Positions 39,733 to 50,899 of a stretch of DNA of 64,000 nucleotides are shown here, in pieces. The position numbers were made by a program, and so were the translations under genes. The DNA is from Stramonita haemastoma. Taxonomy: Eukaryota; Mollusca; Gastropoda; Neogastropoda; Muricidae. Below the pieces are notes generated by a model. The model was not told the DNA's origin. It did not search any database and worked only from the letters and a program-made list of their open reading frames with translations. Position 1 is the stretch's first letter, and each line of letters opens with the position of its first letter. The stretch covers positions 14,539,068 to 14,603,067 of the forward strand of contig CM060342.1 in NCBI GenBank assembly GCA_030674155.1, in the 5' to 3' direction.

Positions 39733-39837
39733 TGAAAAGTGTTTATAAAAGGCTAGCAGTTGAAGGTCATAAGTTATCTTTGCAAAGAAAATGTCAAAGT
39801 CAAATAGTAAGAAAACAATGTCATTGTTTTATGGTCA

Positions 39838-40540
39838 GAGCATAGAATTCTCCGCGTTTCCGCGGATTTCCGATTTTTTAAAACTGATTTCCGCGGGGAA
39901 AAAAATGCTTTCCGCGGAAAAAAAAAATCTGGGGGGAAAAAAAAAACGAAACCAGATGAAATTCTCAAATGGTGCGAGTGTCGTCAAAGGGTTCAGTTCT
40001 CACTCACTAGACTCGGTAGGCCTAGCTAAATGGCTAGCATGTGCGGGAGAACGATCGTCGATCGGACTCAATGTCTATGATGATAGAGGATGCAAAAGCA
40101 TGGAAATGGGAGTGGGTGGATGGTGAATTCAAGGCTGGGGATCGAAATGTGAGGATTGGCGAGCACATTGGCAAACTGGATGCTGCAGGCTAAGCGTTTT
40201 GCGAAGCTTGCCAGTGCGACATTCTCTATGCTAGCCAGGGCCGCAGAGCACTTGAAGACCATTAATTTCGCAAAAGGCAAAACACAAGGTGATCTACCCC
40301 ATCCGCGGGAATACAACTCTTGCAGACTGACACAGATAAAAATACTGCTGTGGACAACACTCAGGATATCCAAGCAGGGAAGAAACATACAGCTTCTTCA
40401 GAAAATGAGAAACAGATCAAGTGTACATGTATAAACAGGCAGACACAGGATAATCAGGCATGGTACATCTCCGCGAATTCGCGGAAATCCGCGTAAAAGA
40501 AAAAGAAAAAAAAAGAAAAGAAAAATAACGAAACCCACAG
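39838..40540. repeat. Pair of CCGCGG-rich palindromic repeats
   Basis: At 39847-39955 and 40468-40540, two similar segments begin 'ctccgcg' with repeated TCCGCG/CGCGGA palindromes. They pass into A-rich tracts and end in 'acgaaacc'. The roughly 500 bases between them are unique in the window and show no gene I can support. Confidence 0.6.
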
Positions 40541-40797
40541 AGAACCAGTCAAATAATGCCCAGTACTTCCCTTCTCTTCTTTACATCACCAGTCTACTAG
40601 GTAGGCCTATCTGTCGACAGAAGGGTGTCAGTTGCAGCTGTAAGCCTAAGGCAGAGGGGTGAAGAGGGATGGTAGGAAGGGGGGGGGGGGGGGGGGCTTT
40701 CCACTGGCTGCCTTCAGCGTGTATGTGGTCAGAGAGCGATGTTTACAGTATCATAACAATCCACAGGCGACCAGCCTGCCCTTTCTCTTTCTGGCGG

Positions 40798-41062
<265 letters not shown>

Positions 41063-41317
41063 CTGTTTCTCTGTCTGTGTGTGTCTGCCCTTTCTTTCTC
41101 TTTCTTCCTCTATCTGCATTTGTGCACATTTGTCTAGAAATGTACTTATTTTTGCTATGTGATTACTTGAGTGTAGAACTTCCTTTAGATTGAAGAAATG
41201 ACAGAAAAAGTCATACTTGGAGAGCTTAATTTAGGGCAGAAATTGCTTAGTGTGAAAACTGAAATTAGTTCAAGGAGAGGCCTTTAAACAGGCTAGAATT
41301 GTCAAAAAACCTTCAGC

Positions 41318-41400
41318 TTCAGGGGGCGTTGCCCCCTGACCCCCACAAGGGGCTCTGCCCCTTGACCCCACAAGGGGGCAATGCCCCCTGGACCCCCACT
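41318..41400. repeat. GGGGC-GCCCC hairpin-forming repeat
   Basis: Three consecutive short palindromes of the form gggggcgttgccccctgac / aggggctctgccccttgac / agggggcaatgccccctgg. Similar blocks occur at 41876-41960 and, weakly, 58088-58112. Confidence 0.8.
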
Positions 41401-41698
41401 ACATTTCAGGAAAAAGTGCTTTTCCTGCAGTACCATGCCTGGTTATCACTACAGACATGTGTCCCCCTTTTTTAATTCTGCAATTAGTTGCTGGATGTTT
41501 ATGTCCTCATTTCTCTCACCCACTGTTTTTGTCTGTCTGTCTGTCTCTGTCTCTGTCTCTCTCACTCTCTCCATGTTTTCCATTAACCATCATAGTTGTA
41601 CACACAAACTTATGTTAGGGCTACCTAGAAGGGATCTTTTTAAAACAAGTTTGACATACTCTGGTGGTTCTTTATGGAAGGTCTAAAAGTCTGAGTCT

Positions 41699-41728
41699 GT
41701 GTCTGTCTCTGTGTGTGTCTCTCTCTCA

Positions 41729-41815
<87 letters not shown>

Positions 41816-41816
41816 T
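41699..41816. repeat. (CT)n/(CA)n microsatellite
   Basis: CT/GT units followed by about 85 bases of CA. Confidence 0.97.
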
Positions 41817-41875
41817 GCTCAAAATGGTGCTGGAGAGGCCTCCAAATTGCCTTTAAAATGCTAAAATTCATTTTC

Positions 41876-41960
41876 GGCCGGGGGGCTTCGCCCCCCTGGA
41901 CCCCCCAGCGGGGCTTTGCCCCTGCACCCCACCAGGGCCTAAGCGGCCCCTGGACCCCAG
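41876..41960. repeat. GGGGC-GCCCC hairpin-forming repeat, second copy
   Basis: Contains ggggggcttcgcccccctgg, then cggggctttgcccctgcacc, then a third weaker block. The organisation matches 41318-41400. Confidence 0.8.
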
Positions 41961-41999
41961 CTTACTTTCCTCTTTTTTTTTCTCTGCCAATTCTACGCT

Positions 42000-42670
42000 C
42001 TGATGGTGTATGTATGTGCATCTTGACTCAACAAGCACAGGCATACATAAACACTGAAAAACAACATTTTGTAGTATATATCTCACTTTATATCTGAAAA
42101 CAAAAGTGCACGTTTTTTCTCCAGAACTTTTGGTGGAAACCTCACTCGACATATGATGATTAATCAAGGTCTTCTTGCTATGAATAATTTTTGCATATAT
42201 GGATATGGTACACAGGGTTCATAAAGGCCTTTTTTGGTGGAATGTTGTAGGAAAATATCGCAATGCATTTTTATGTTCAAGACAAAAAGGCAAAGAAACT
42301 GCTGCCATGTCTATCAGACTTACTGAAGGCCTTTTAACTCTTTTTCATTTCCATCAAAATAAACAGTGTGATCCTTGATTTGATGATTAAGTACGCCACA
42401 TACTTGTACTTCTAAATCACAATTTTTACCAAAGTCACAACAAAACAGTCACAGAATAATTGTCTGAAACTTCATTCAGATTCAGTAGCATAACCCAAGC
42501 TCTTTTGAAGCTCCTAGAAGCAAATGCTCCATTCTTAAGAACTTTCTAGGGTAAAAAGAATTAAGAAATTTAACAGACCCTTTTTAAGGTTCATATTATG
42601 AACCCTGTTTTCAGTTTTGTAAATCTTGAACGCCATCAGCGTTTCCAGAAACAATATACCCTGTGAAAAC
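42000..42670. other. Non-coding, nothing recognised
   Basis: No open frame with protein-like composition and no repeat copy recognised. Confidence 0.5.
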
Positions 42671-42674
42671 AAGA

Positions 42675-42785
42675 ACTGATCCTAAGCTGCACTTGTGGCG
42701 ACACGCTCTCCCCAGGGAGAGCAGCCCGAATTTCACGCTGAGAAATCTGCTGTGACATAAAGTGGTATAAAATAAATCTGCAACT
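42675..42785 (+). mobile_element. SINE-C 3' fragment
   Basis: Reads 'tgcacttgtggcgacacgct' through 'aaatctgctgtgacataaag' and ends 'tggtataaaataaa'. This is the tail of SINE-C in plus orientation. Confidence 0.75.
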
Positions 42786-42859
42786 CTGGATCGAGCCCAT
42801 ACATCCACCAAAAATTTCAGGAACAAATTACAGATTATGATAAGTTAAGAAAAAAAAAA

Positions 42860-43860
42860 AAGGGGGGGGGGGGGGGGGTATCAAGATTATTAGATGGACA
42901 GTAAAGAAAAACAAAACCCCAGGTAAACAGTCAACTATTGGTGTGAAGAGACAATTCTTCTAATACACATGCACAAGAATACTAACAGTGCAACAGGAAT
43001 CACTCAACTTCTGTACCACAGGAAACAAATGTGGTGTGTAGCCCAGCTCTTCACACACTGAGCAGGTACCCTTGCATGAAATTCAGGCTGGTTTTTTTCT
43101 GGGCTGAACAGGTCATGAATAGACTATGCCACAAGTTATTTCCTTGGTTGCTTTTTTTTTTTTTTTACCCCCTGCCTGCATAATTTTTGGGGCACAATTT
43201 TGTCAGAATGTTCTTGCCAGAGTTGTTTTTATTCTTTTTGTTTTGCTTGAATTTTTGTTGTTGTTTTTTGCGTGCACTTAATCAGAAAATGCATGCCATA
43301 TGCCAACACAGTTTGTGTTCAACGGAGTCTCTAGCATCCAGGAATACTTGTACTGTACTGAAGTTGGTATGTAATACTCAAGACTTCCATCTGTTCTGTT
43401 TCCTAGATTTTTCTTACTTTTTCACTTTAGATGATACAATTTATATTTGTAACTTTCCTGTGGGAATTTTGACATCCAGCATTTTACTGTACTAAAATTG
43501 ACGCAAGACCTTTATGAGACCAAAGATGTACACATTCTTCCTGTGCTGTGACTTTGAATGGGGGGTGGTGGGGGGGGGGGAGGGGGGGGGGGAGGTTACA
43601 CAGAAGAAGGGGGGGGGGGGGGGGGAGGAATAGGAATAGACCACTCGGGGTCATATCAGGGGAAAAAACACTTCTTATACTTTAAATGTCATTATTAACA
43701 CCATATACACTCAGAAGTATGAACCAATAAAAAAAAGAATAATAAATAATGAATAACAAAATACAATGCACAATGAAAAAAAAACTGTGCCAGACCAATG
43801 ATGAAAACACTTATTACTCTAAATGTTATTAAAACTGTAAACTTTCAGGTGCCTGAACTA
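42860..43860. other. Non-coding with G homopolymers
   Basis: G-runs at 42862-42878 and 43560-43625. The stretch 43190-43495 is open but has no recognisable protein features. Confidence 0.5.
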
Positions 43861-43864
43861 AAAG

Positions 43865-44565
43865 AAAATAGATGATTGAAAAAGACGTGCTAAAACATAA
43901 TTCAATAGAGTGATATATATCCCTTTGAAAATAGATATAGTTAAAAAAGGAATGTGCTAAAAATAACATCCAATAGAGTGATATATCCCTTCGAAAATAG
44001 ACATGATTAAAAACAAAAACAAAAAAAACCCGTGCTAAAACATAATTAAAAAAGAAATGTGCAAAAACAACATGCAATATAGTTATATATATCCCTCCAA
44101 AAATGGACATAATTAAAAAAGAAATGTGCAAAAACAACACGCAATATAGTTATATATATCCCTCCAAAAATGGACATAATTAAAAAAGAAATGTGCTGAA
44201 ACAACGTGCAATAGAGTGATATATCCCTTCGAAAATAGACATAATTAAAAAAGAAAATGTGCTAAAACAACATGCAATATAGATATATATATCCCTTCGA
44301 AAATGGACATAATTAAAAAAGAAATGTGCAAAAACAACATGCAATAGAGGGATATATCCCTTCAAAAATAGATATAAAAACAGAAATGTGCTAAAACAAC
44401 ATGCAATAGAGGGATATATCCCTTCAAAAATAGATATAATTAAAAACAGAAATGTGCTGAAACAACATGCAATAGAGGGATATATCCCTTCAAAAATAGA
44501 TATAATTAAAAACAGAAATGTGCTAAAACAACATGCAATAGAGTGGTATATACCTTCACCATTAG
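43865..44565. repeat. Minisatellite, about 65-85-bp unit, 9-10 copies
   Basis: Units contain 'gaaatgtgctaaaacaacat' and 'atatatcccttcgaaaatag'. The minus-strand open frame across it (178 residues) reflects the repeat periodicity and is not recognised as a protein. Confidence 0.9.
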
Positions 44566-45007
44566 TATAAAATTCTTTGTCAAAGGAAAAAAAAAAAGTA
44601 GCTGGAAAGCTAATTGCATGATAATACAAAATATTCATGCTCCAAAATACATACAGGTTACACAAACAAAATATAGCAAGAGGCAACTTGCCTAATTTAC
44701 AATCCATATGGGGCAAAAGATCACAATAAAACCAACATCATTGTGCCCCAAGAAAGTTAGAATAAAACCAACATCATTGTGCCCCAAGAAAGCTTTTGTT
44801 GTTTTGTTTTTGTGGGGGTTTTATTTGTTGTTGGTCTTTTACATTCTCTGAAAATGCAACCCAAAAAATCAGAAGATCTAGGAGATAAAGAAGAAAGAAT
44901 GAGAAAGCTGAAAATACTTGCCACTACAGTCTTTAAATATTCTCCCCAACTTTTAGCTCCATCAGGATGTCAGTTAAAAATAACAAGGGGGGGGGGGGGA
45001 AGGGGGG

Positions 45008-45161
45008 GAGGCAAGATAGCCTAGTGGTTAGAACATTGAGTCCTTGATCTTATGGCCTGAGTTTGAGGCACCCATTCAGGAGGACTTTTCTCCTGGAATT
45101 AAAATCAGAACTGACTCAACCCCCCCCCCCCCCCTTAGAAGTACTTCAGATGAGACTTTAA
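45008..45161 (+). mobile_element. SINE-A, left half of a copy split by a DNA transposon
   Basis: The head 'aagatagcctagtggttaga' and body run to 'tcagatgagactttaa', and the copy is cut there by the Kolobok-type element. The right half resumes at 47854. Joining the two at the shared TTAA restores normal SINE-A order. Confidence 0.88.
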
Positions 45162-45542
45162 GGCAATGTGCGGCACCCAACATTACTAAATTTAGGTCAT
45201 TTTGGCTATTTTGAGATTTTTCCAATTTTACATTCTAGGGCATGTATATATTCATATGACATAATTAGATTTTACAAATACATTGTCTTTATGCAATTAA
45301 AAAACGTTTTACTAACCTAACCCAACCGAGTTTGTGTTCTTTTATTCCGAAAAATGCGTGAAAATGCCGACATTTATGCCCTAGCAACATGCATTTCTAG
45401 TTCACAAAGTATGACGTATCATACACCAAACGAAACTAGATTGTCTCCCCTACAAGATTCCGAAGAGCTTCTACTACGAACACTCATTCACAACGAGTTA
45501 TAGGCCTACGTCATTTCAGTCGATTAGCATATCGACGGCAAC

Positions 45543-45640
45543 TTCCATATATAGAGAGCGATTCAAAAGTAAGCTGGCCGGTTAGTTGAATCGGGTCACG
45601 TGACGCAAAATGGCCGCTGTTTACATCGAGTTCGTACCTC
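45543..45640 (+). promoter_or_regulatory. Possible transposon promoter region
   Basis: A TATA-like 'catatatagagag' (45546-45558) precedes the perfect palindrome GTCACGTGAC (45595-45604, an E-box) and 'aaaatggccgc', a YY1-like motif. It lies upstream of the first transposase-like frame. Inferred from motifs alone. Confidence 0.35.
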
Positions 45641-45686
45641 CGCTTCAAGCAGAAAAATGACTCGTTTGAAGAAATAAACGCTTCAA

Positions 45687-46070
45687 TTGGCTTATAAATG
45701 CAAGCCGAGTCGCGAAAAACACCTTGCATTTGCTCGACAGTGCAAAACATGGAAGGAAACGGACGAATTGTTGAGAATCAGTGCCGAGTCTGACTTAGTG
45801 CTACAGTGTTCTAAAAGTGAAATCTCATCGTCTGCTTCGCTGTCAAGATCGCTGCGTACTGAGAGTGTTTTGCTAAGCAAGAAAGCTTGTACTCTGCTCA
45901 AACATGAACCATATCAGGCCGTTTGTGAAAAAAGGTTCGAAAATGCCAGTTCTGAGCCAGCTGGTAACTGTAATGAGCAGAAACTGCTCCAAGTGTAAAC
46001 TAACTTTTGGCTTCAGAACAGAGGAAAAGAAACCACATGGGTTAGTTGTTCTGTGTATTCAATGTGTGTT
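45687..46070 (+). pseudogene. Transposase N-terminal region, frame-disrupted
   Basis: One frame (to 45998) gives KCKPSREKHLAFARQCKTWK and continues to ENASSEPAGNC. A second, overlapping frame gives SRNCSKCKLTFGFRTEEKK with a CxxC pair, as in the zinc-binding region that precedes the catalytic core of such transposases. No good ATG opens the first frame. Its link to the C-terminal part at 46738-47182 rests on position inside the terminal repeats. Confidence 0.45.
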
Positions 46071-46147
46071 GTGTATCACCAGTAAGCAAGCTGTAGGGGG
46101 GATTTGGGGTGGGAAACAAGTTCACTGGTAGGCCTAGCTGTTTTATA

Positions 46148-46150
<3 letters not shown>

Positions 46151-46184
<34 letters not shown>

Positions 46185-46240
46185 AAATGCATGTGTGTGT
46201 GTGTGCAAATGCATGTGTGTGTGTGTGTGTGCACATGCAT

Positions 46241-46283
<43 letters not shown>
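46151..46283. repeat. (GT)n microsatellite inside the transposon
   Basis: GT runs interspersed with 'gcaaatgcat'. Confidence 0.95.
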
Positions 46284-46285
<2 letters not shown>

Positions 46286-46525
46286 ACACAATTTTCTTTA
46301 TTTATACCTGTAATTCTAATGAGGCAAAACATGAATATATTTTTGCATTTATGGACAGAAGTATAGGATAAAACTGCATGAATTAATTAATTAACAGTTT
46401 TCACAAAAGGATTCAGGCTGAAATGAATATGGAGTGGAAATCAACTTTATTGTTTGAACAAATTCATTATACTAGATCTAGATTACAGCATACTCTTCAT
46501 GCAAGTATTCACAAACACACTAGCA

Positions 46526-46622
46526 TATATATATATATGTATATATATTTATATATGTATATATATGTGTGTGTATATATGTGTGTGTGTGTATATATGT
46601 GTGTGTGTGTCTACATGCATAC

Positions 46623-46671
<49 letters not shown>
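46526..46671. repeat. (TA)n/(GT)n/(CA)n microsatellite inside the transposon
   Basis: TA and GTATAT units followed by a CA run of about 45 bases. Confidence 0.95.
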
Positions 46672-46672
<1 letters not shown>

Positions 46673-46737
46673 CTCCAAACATAAATTGTTATATCTAGAT
46701 CAGTATATCTTGATTCAATTTATGAGCTCACATGGAG

Positions 46738-47182
46738 TTTGAAGCAGTCCTGTGGTGTGCACCATGGAATGCGACAAGGTGTGATATCTTCAGTGAGCTG
46801 ACAACACCCCTGAACTATGAGAAGCAGCATATCTACTTCATGCCTGTTTATGAGAGAATGACAAAGATGCAGCTGCTTCAAAGATGTGGTGCTGGCAAGA
46901 CTCAAAGAGTGCCTGAACAGCCTTGTGAAATTTGTTGTTCCATGGACAAGCTCACATCATGCTGGCGAGTTCTCTTTGCAGTCTGACAGCCATCCATGAG
47001 TTCAACTTAGGTCCTGCTTCTGCCCAAGACACTGCCAGTTGCTTTAGATTTGATATAAGTGTGCACATGAAGAGGCTGAGGGCATCCAGACAGCAGGACA
47101 GGGAGAAGAACAGCCTCAGGTACCAGAGGGCCAGTGTGATCAAGAGGCGCGACACTCTGAGAGCTGCCAAACTGAAGGGGTA
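46738..47182 (+). pseudogene. Kolobok-like transposase C-terminal region, frame-shifted
   Basis: The first frame contains YFMPVYERMTKMQLLQRCGA and GKTQ, matching the 'LL.RC..G.TQN.NES' block of Kolobok and related mollusc transposases. A shift to ECLNSLVKFVVPW and another to AIHEFNLGPAS then SRQQDREKNSLRYQRASVIK completes the usual C-terminal layout, including the basic tail. At least two frameshifts show that the gene is inactive. The core between 46070 and 46735 is not readable. Confidence 0.6.
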
Positions 47183-47853
47183 GAGGAGCTGATGGTGCTG
47201 GAAAGTGGCCCAGCCTAGCCTACAGGGGTGTTCTGATTATTTATTCTTGTTTTTAAAGGGCTGGATATGTGAACTGAAGCTTTCCAACAAGGCTATGAGT
47301 AATATATGGTGGTCTGTACATGTTTGTATTCTTTTTCCTCTTTTTTCTCCACTTTGTGTTTTTTGCATCACATGCATTTTGTGATCAAAATTTCTCAAAA
47401 ACTGTCTATCAGAAATTGATGAAACTTGGCACACTTACACATTATGGTCTTCTTGACAGTAATATAGAGAGACTTTTTTAATATTATGAGTATTTTTTCT
47501 GTTAAAAAGATCAGATTACATAATACCTTGTATAAAAAGTGTCCATTAAAAAAAAAAATTATAAAAAATAAACAGTGAATTTTTTCAAGAATGTCTCTCT
47601 ATTTAACTGTAAATACACCCATTATGTACATTTGTGCCAAAAATCATGAATGTAGCACTTGAATTTATGGGTAAAAAATCATTCCTAAAAATCCAAGATG
47701 GCGGATGTTTATCTTGGTTTCCATGGAAACATGGCTCACTAACATAAAACAAGTAACATTTTTTGTTAGAAGTCATAGTACTATAAGTTAATATCAAAGA
47801 CTAGGTTTTAATTCTTCATTTGTAAAAAGTAAAATTTAGTGCCTCACATTGCC

Positions 47854-48090
47854 TTAAACCCATGTCCATCATGTGAACACATGCAGAACATCTTGTGCAC
47901 ATGTTAAAACCTGTTCCACCTTTTGTGCCGGTAGGAACAGATAAAATGCAGGCAGACTGGTGTTCTGTTTAGACAGCATCCCTGAAGTCAGAATGCATGT
48001 ACCTTATTAATGAGGGGCAAAAACTGTCACATACACAACATTGCACCAACATTGGTGAACCTCAGAGCTCTAACCAAAGAACAAGAAAAG
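47854..48090 (+). mobile_element. SINE-A right half with SINE-D-like tail
   Basis: Starts 'ttaaacccatgtccatcatg' and continues through 'catgcagaacatcttgtgca' to 'ggaacagataaaatg'. It then changes to 'tttagacagcatccctgaag' and 'ctaaccaaagaacaag', the SINE-D tail. It is continuous with 45008-45161 once the Kolobok element is removed. Confidence 0.8.
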
Positions 48091-48094
48091 AAGA

Positions 48095-50040
48095 CCCAGG
48101 CAATGAAACTAGAGAGAAAATTCTAGACCGAATGAGCTGGCTTACAAATACTGGTGAGAGTGTGCTGGGCAGAAATTTTCTGCCCTTTAACATTTATTTC
48201 AAAGATTTTGTTTTTGTGGAGTCTGAGCTCTTTACCTTCAGCCATTTTCCCTGACCAGATTAATTCATTATCCTGCTGTTTTTGCCATCCAGGTGTCCAC
48301 ACCTGTAGGTAGGAAAAAGGAATACCATAGCAGTCATGTCCATGCACCCTCCCCTGCCCTAGTAAAGAGAAAACTGTGCGAATGGCCATACTCCACTTTC
48401 TTGGATTGAATGGGAAAATCTAACCTCTTTCTTCCTTTCTTTTCCCCATCCATTCCTTTTCCCAGGTTCTGTGATTCGGTCAGGATTGTTAATTGTTGTA
48501 AACCTTTTTTTTTTTTTTTTTTTTTTAAATTCCAACAAAAATGTTCTTTACAGATGAAACCACATATAAATTGTTCATGTATGCTGGCTTTCAACTCTGC
48601 CCTTACTGAAAACCAACTGCAAATACTAACAGTGAAGAAGGTGCAAAATTTAAGATGGCCCTCTGTTGTCGCACTAATTTTCACCAATTGCTCATAATTT
48701 ATGCAGAAAGTCTTCATCACACGAACTTTATTCCTCCACCTTGACTTGGGTATACATCAAACAGCACACAATTATTAAACAATGAGGGCCCTGGCCTGTT
48801 TGCATGGCGCATCTTATGTCGGGTCACAAACATCACACAATGCTAACATTTATCTGCAATGTTGTAGACTATAATTGTCAAACAAAACAAACTGCACAGT
48901 TCTTGCTTGGTAAAGTTGCCATTCAATTAAAAAAAAAAAAAAGTTACGCAGTAAAATCATGACTGTGTCATTCTTTTAGTATAAATGTAATCATTATGAT
49001 AACATAATTTTTATCTTAACAAACAGAATTACAACAAATCTGATCCACATGTAACCAACTGTTCAAAAGATATGCATCATTGTAATATTGTTATTGTAGT
49101 AAATCTACATATAGGTACTCTAACCATAAATCAAACCAATGGTCTCACAATGATTACACACTCTGTGAGTGAAAGGAAAAAAATTACTTCAAAGCAAATA
49201 TAATATGTAACCACTCTCAAGATTACCTCACAAATCTTCAAACAGACATACAATCTGTAGTGTTTTCGAAACTGCCACCTCTAACAGAAGCATAAACAAT
49301 GTACAAATAAACACACATGTAACCACATGTGTGCAGGTATCCACACATATGCACCGAGAAAACAATGACTTATGCCTAAACCTCTTATCCTTCACTTGGA
49401 ATGTTATAGAGCCTGTATGCTAAAATGGCCCATACTTTATGAAGTAAACATTGAATACCAATAATAATTACCAATAACAGACAAATCATGATGTAAAATC
49501 AAACATGGCCCTTTGCGGTAGAGCGGATTGATTATTGTAGTTTACTCCAATAATGATCATGGCATCATTTCTCACCTCTAACTTCATTTTGCCCAGGTTT
49601 AGGCGTAAAACAGCACACTTGCTTTTGATGCGATTTCCTTCATGAAAATTGTTCTATGCAAACGCATTGATGATTCAGCAATTTTCATGTGATTACCTAA
49701 AATGAAGTCGAACTACCCATATATCTCAAGAAGTCCAGCAAAAATCTATAAAACGTCAACATTATCTATAAACACAGTGCCACTTGATTGATTAATTAAA
49801 GTGACATCAGCTTCATTCCTCTGCATGAAACAAATACACAACAGATCACTCCCTTACAGTCGTGTCAAGGGGTAGACAGACACAACAGGAGCTCGAGGTT
49901 TCTTACCTGTCAAAACTTATCTCGTTTTCTTTATCATGACACCTGTCTGTGGTGAAAAATACAGCAAACTTATTCCAATCATGAAAAAAAAAAAAGTGAA
50001 ATAGACCACCATTCCTTTCGACAAAATTTTCGGTAAGCGA
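48095..50040. other. Intergenic, nothing recognised
   Basis: Contains T-run 48507-48528 and A-run 48930-48944. I found no exon with splice sites and no recognised repeat copy. Confidence 0.5.
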
Positions 50041-50049
50041 TTAGACTAT

Positions 50050-50897
50050 TGTCTCTACCTTCTTCAGACTATCGTCTCTACCTTCTATCATCTCCACCTT
50101 CTTCAGACTATCATCTCCACCTTCTTCAGACTATCATCTCCACCTTCTTCAGACTATCATGTCCACCTTCTTCACACTATCATGTCCACCTTCTTCACAC
50201 TATCATGTCCACCTTCTTCAGACTATCATGTCCACCTTCTTCACACTATCATCTCCACCTTCTTCAGACTATCATCTCCACCTTCTTCACACTATCATCT
50301 CCACCTTCTTCACACTATCATCTCCACCTTCTTCACACTATCATCTCCACCTTCTTCACACTATCATCTCCACCTTCTTCACATTATCATCTCCACCTTC
50401 TTCACACTATCATCTCCACCTTCTTCAGACTATCATCTCTACCTTCTATCATCTCCACCTTCTTCAGACTATCATCTCTACCTTCTATCATCTCCACCTT
50501 CTTCACACTATCATCTCCACCTTCTTCACACTATCATCTCCACCTTCTTCAGACTATCATCTCCACCTTCTTCAGACTATCATCTCCACCTTCAGACTAT
50601 CATCTCCACCTTCTTCAGACTATCATGTCCACCTTCTTCAGACTATCATCTCCACCTTCTTCACACTATCATGTCCACCTTCTTCACACTATCATCTCCA
50701 CCTTCTTCACACTATCATCTCCACCTTCTTCAGACGATCATCTCTACCTTCTATCATCTCCACCTTCTTCAGACTATCATGTCCACCTTCTTCAGACTAT
50801 CATGTCCACCTTCTTCAGACTATCATCTCCACCTTCTTCAGACTATCATCTCCACCTTCTTCACACTATCATCTCCACCTTCTTCACACTATCATGT
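50050..50897. repeat. 23-bp satellite, about 37 copies
   Basis: The unit is 'ccaccttcttcagactatca' + 'tct', with G/C and A/G variants and a few truncated units. The long open frames in all three plus-strand phases arise because the unit lacks stops. Confidence 0.97.
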
Positions 50898-50899
50898 AT

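Larger units (their letters stand above)
45158..47857. mobile_element. Kolobok-type DNA transposon, 2692 bp, TTAA target sites
   Basis: Termini GGCAATGTGCGGCAC (45162-45176) and GTGCCTCACATTGCC (47839-47853) are inverted repeats with one mismatch. TTAA flanks both sides (45158-45161, 47854-47857). Interior coding remnants resemble the transposases of Kolobok elements, which use TTAA targets; piggyBac shares the target but not these termini or motifs. The insertion splits a SINE-A copy, so it is younger than that SINE. Microsatellites at 46151-46283 and 46528-46671 have expanded inside it. Confidence 0.85.

Noticed and set aside
43187..43495. A 102-residue open frame
   Set aside because: Composition is rich in Phe/Leu/Cys from T-rich DNA, with no homology I recognise and no splice sites.
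45162..47853. piggyBac as the identity of the TTAA element
   Set aside because: The termini begin GGCAATG instead of CCC, and the coding remnants resemble Kolobok-type transposase.
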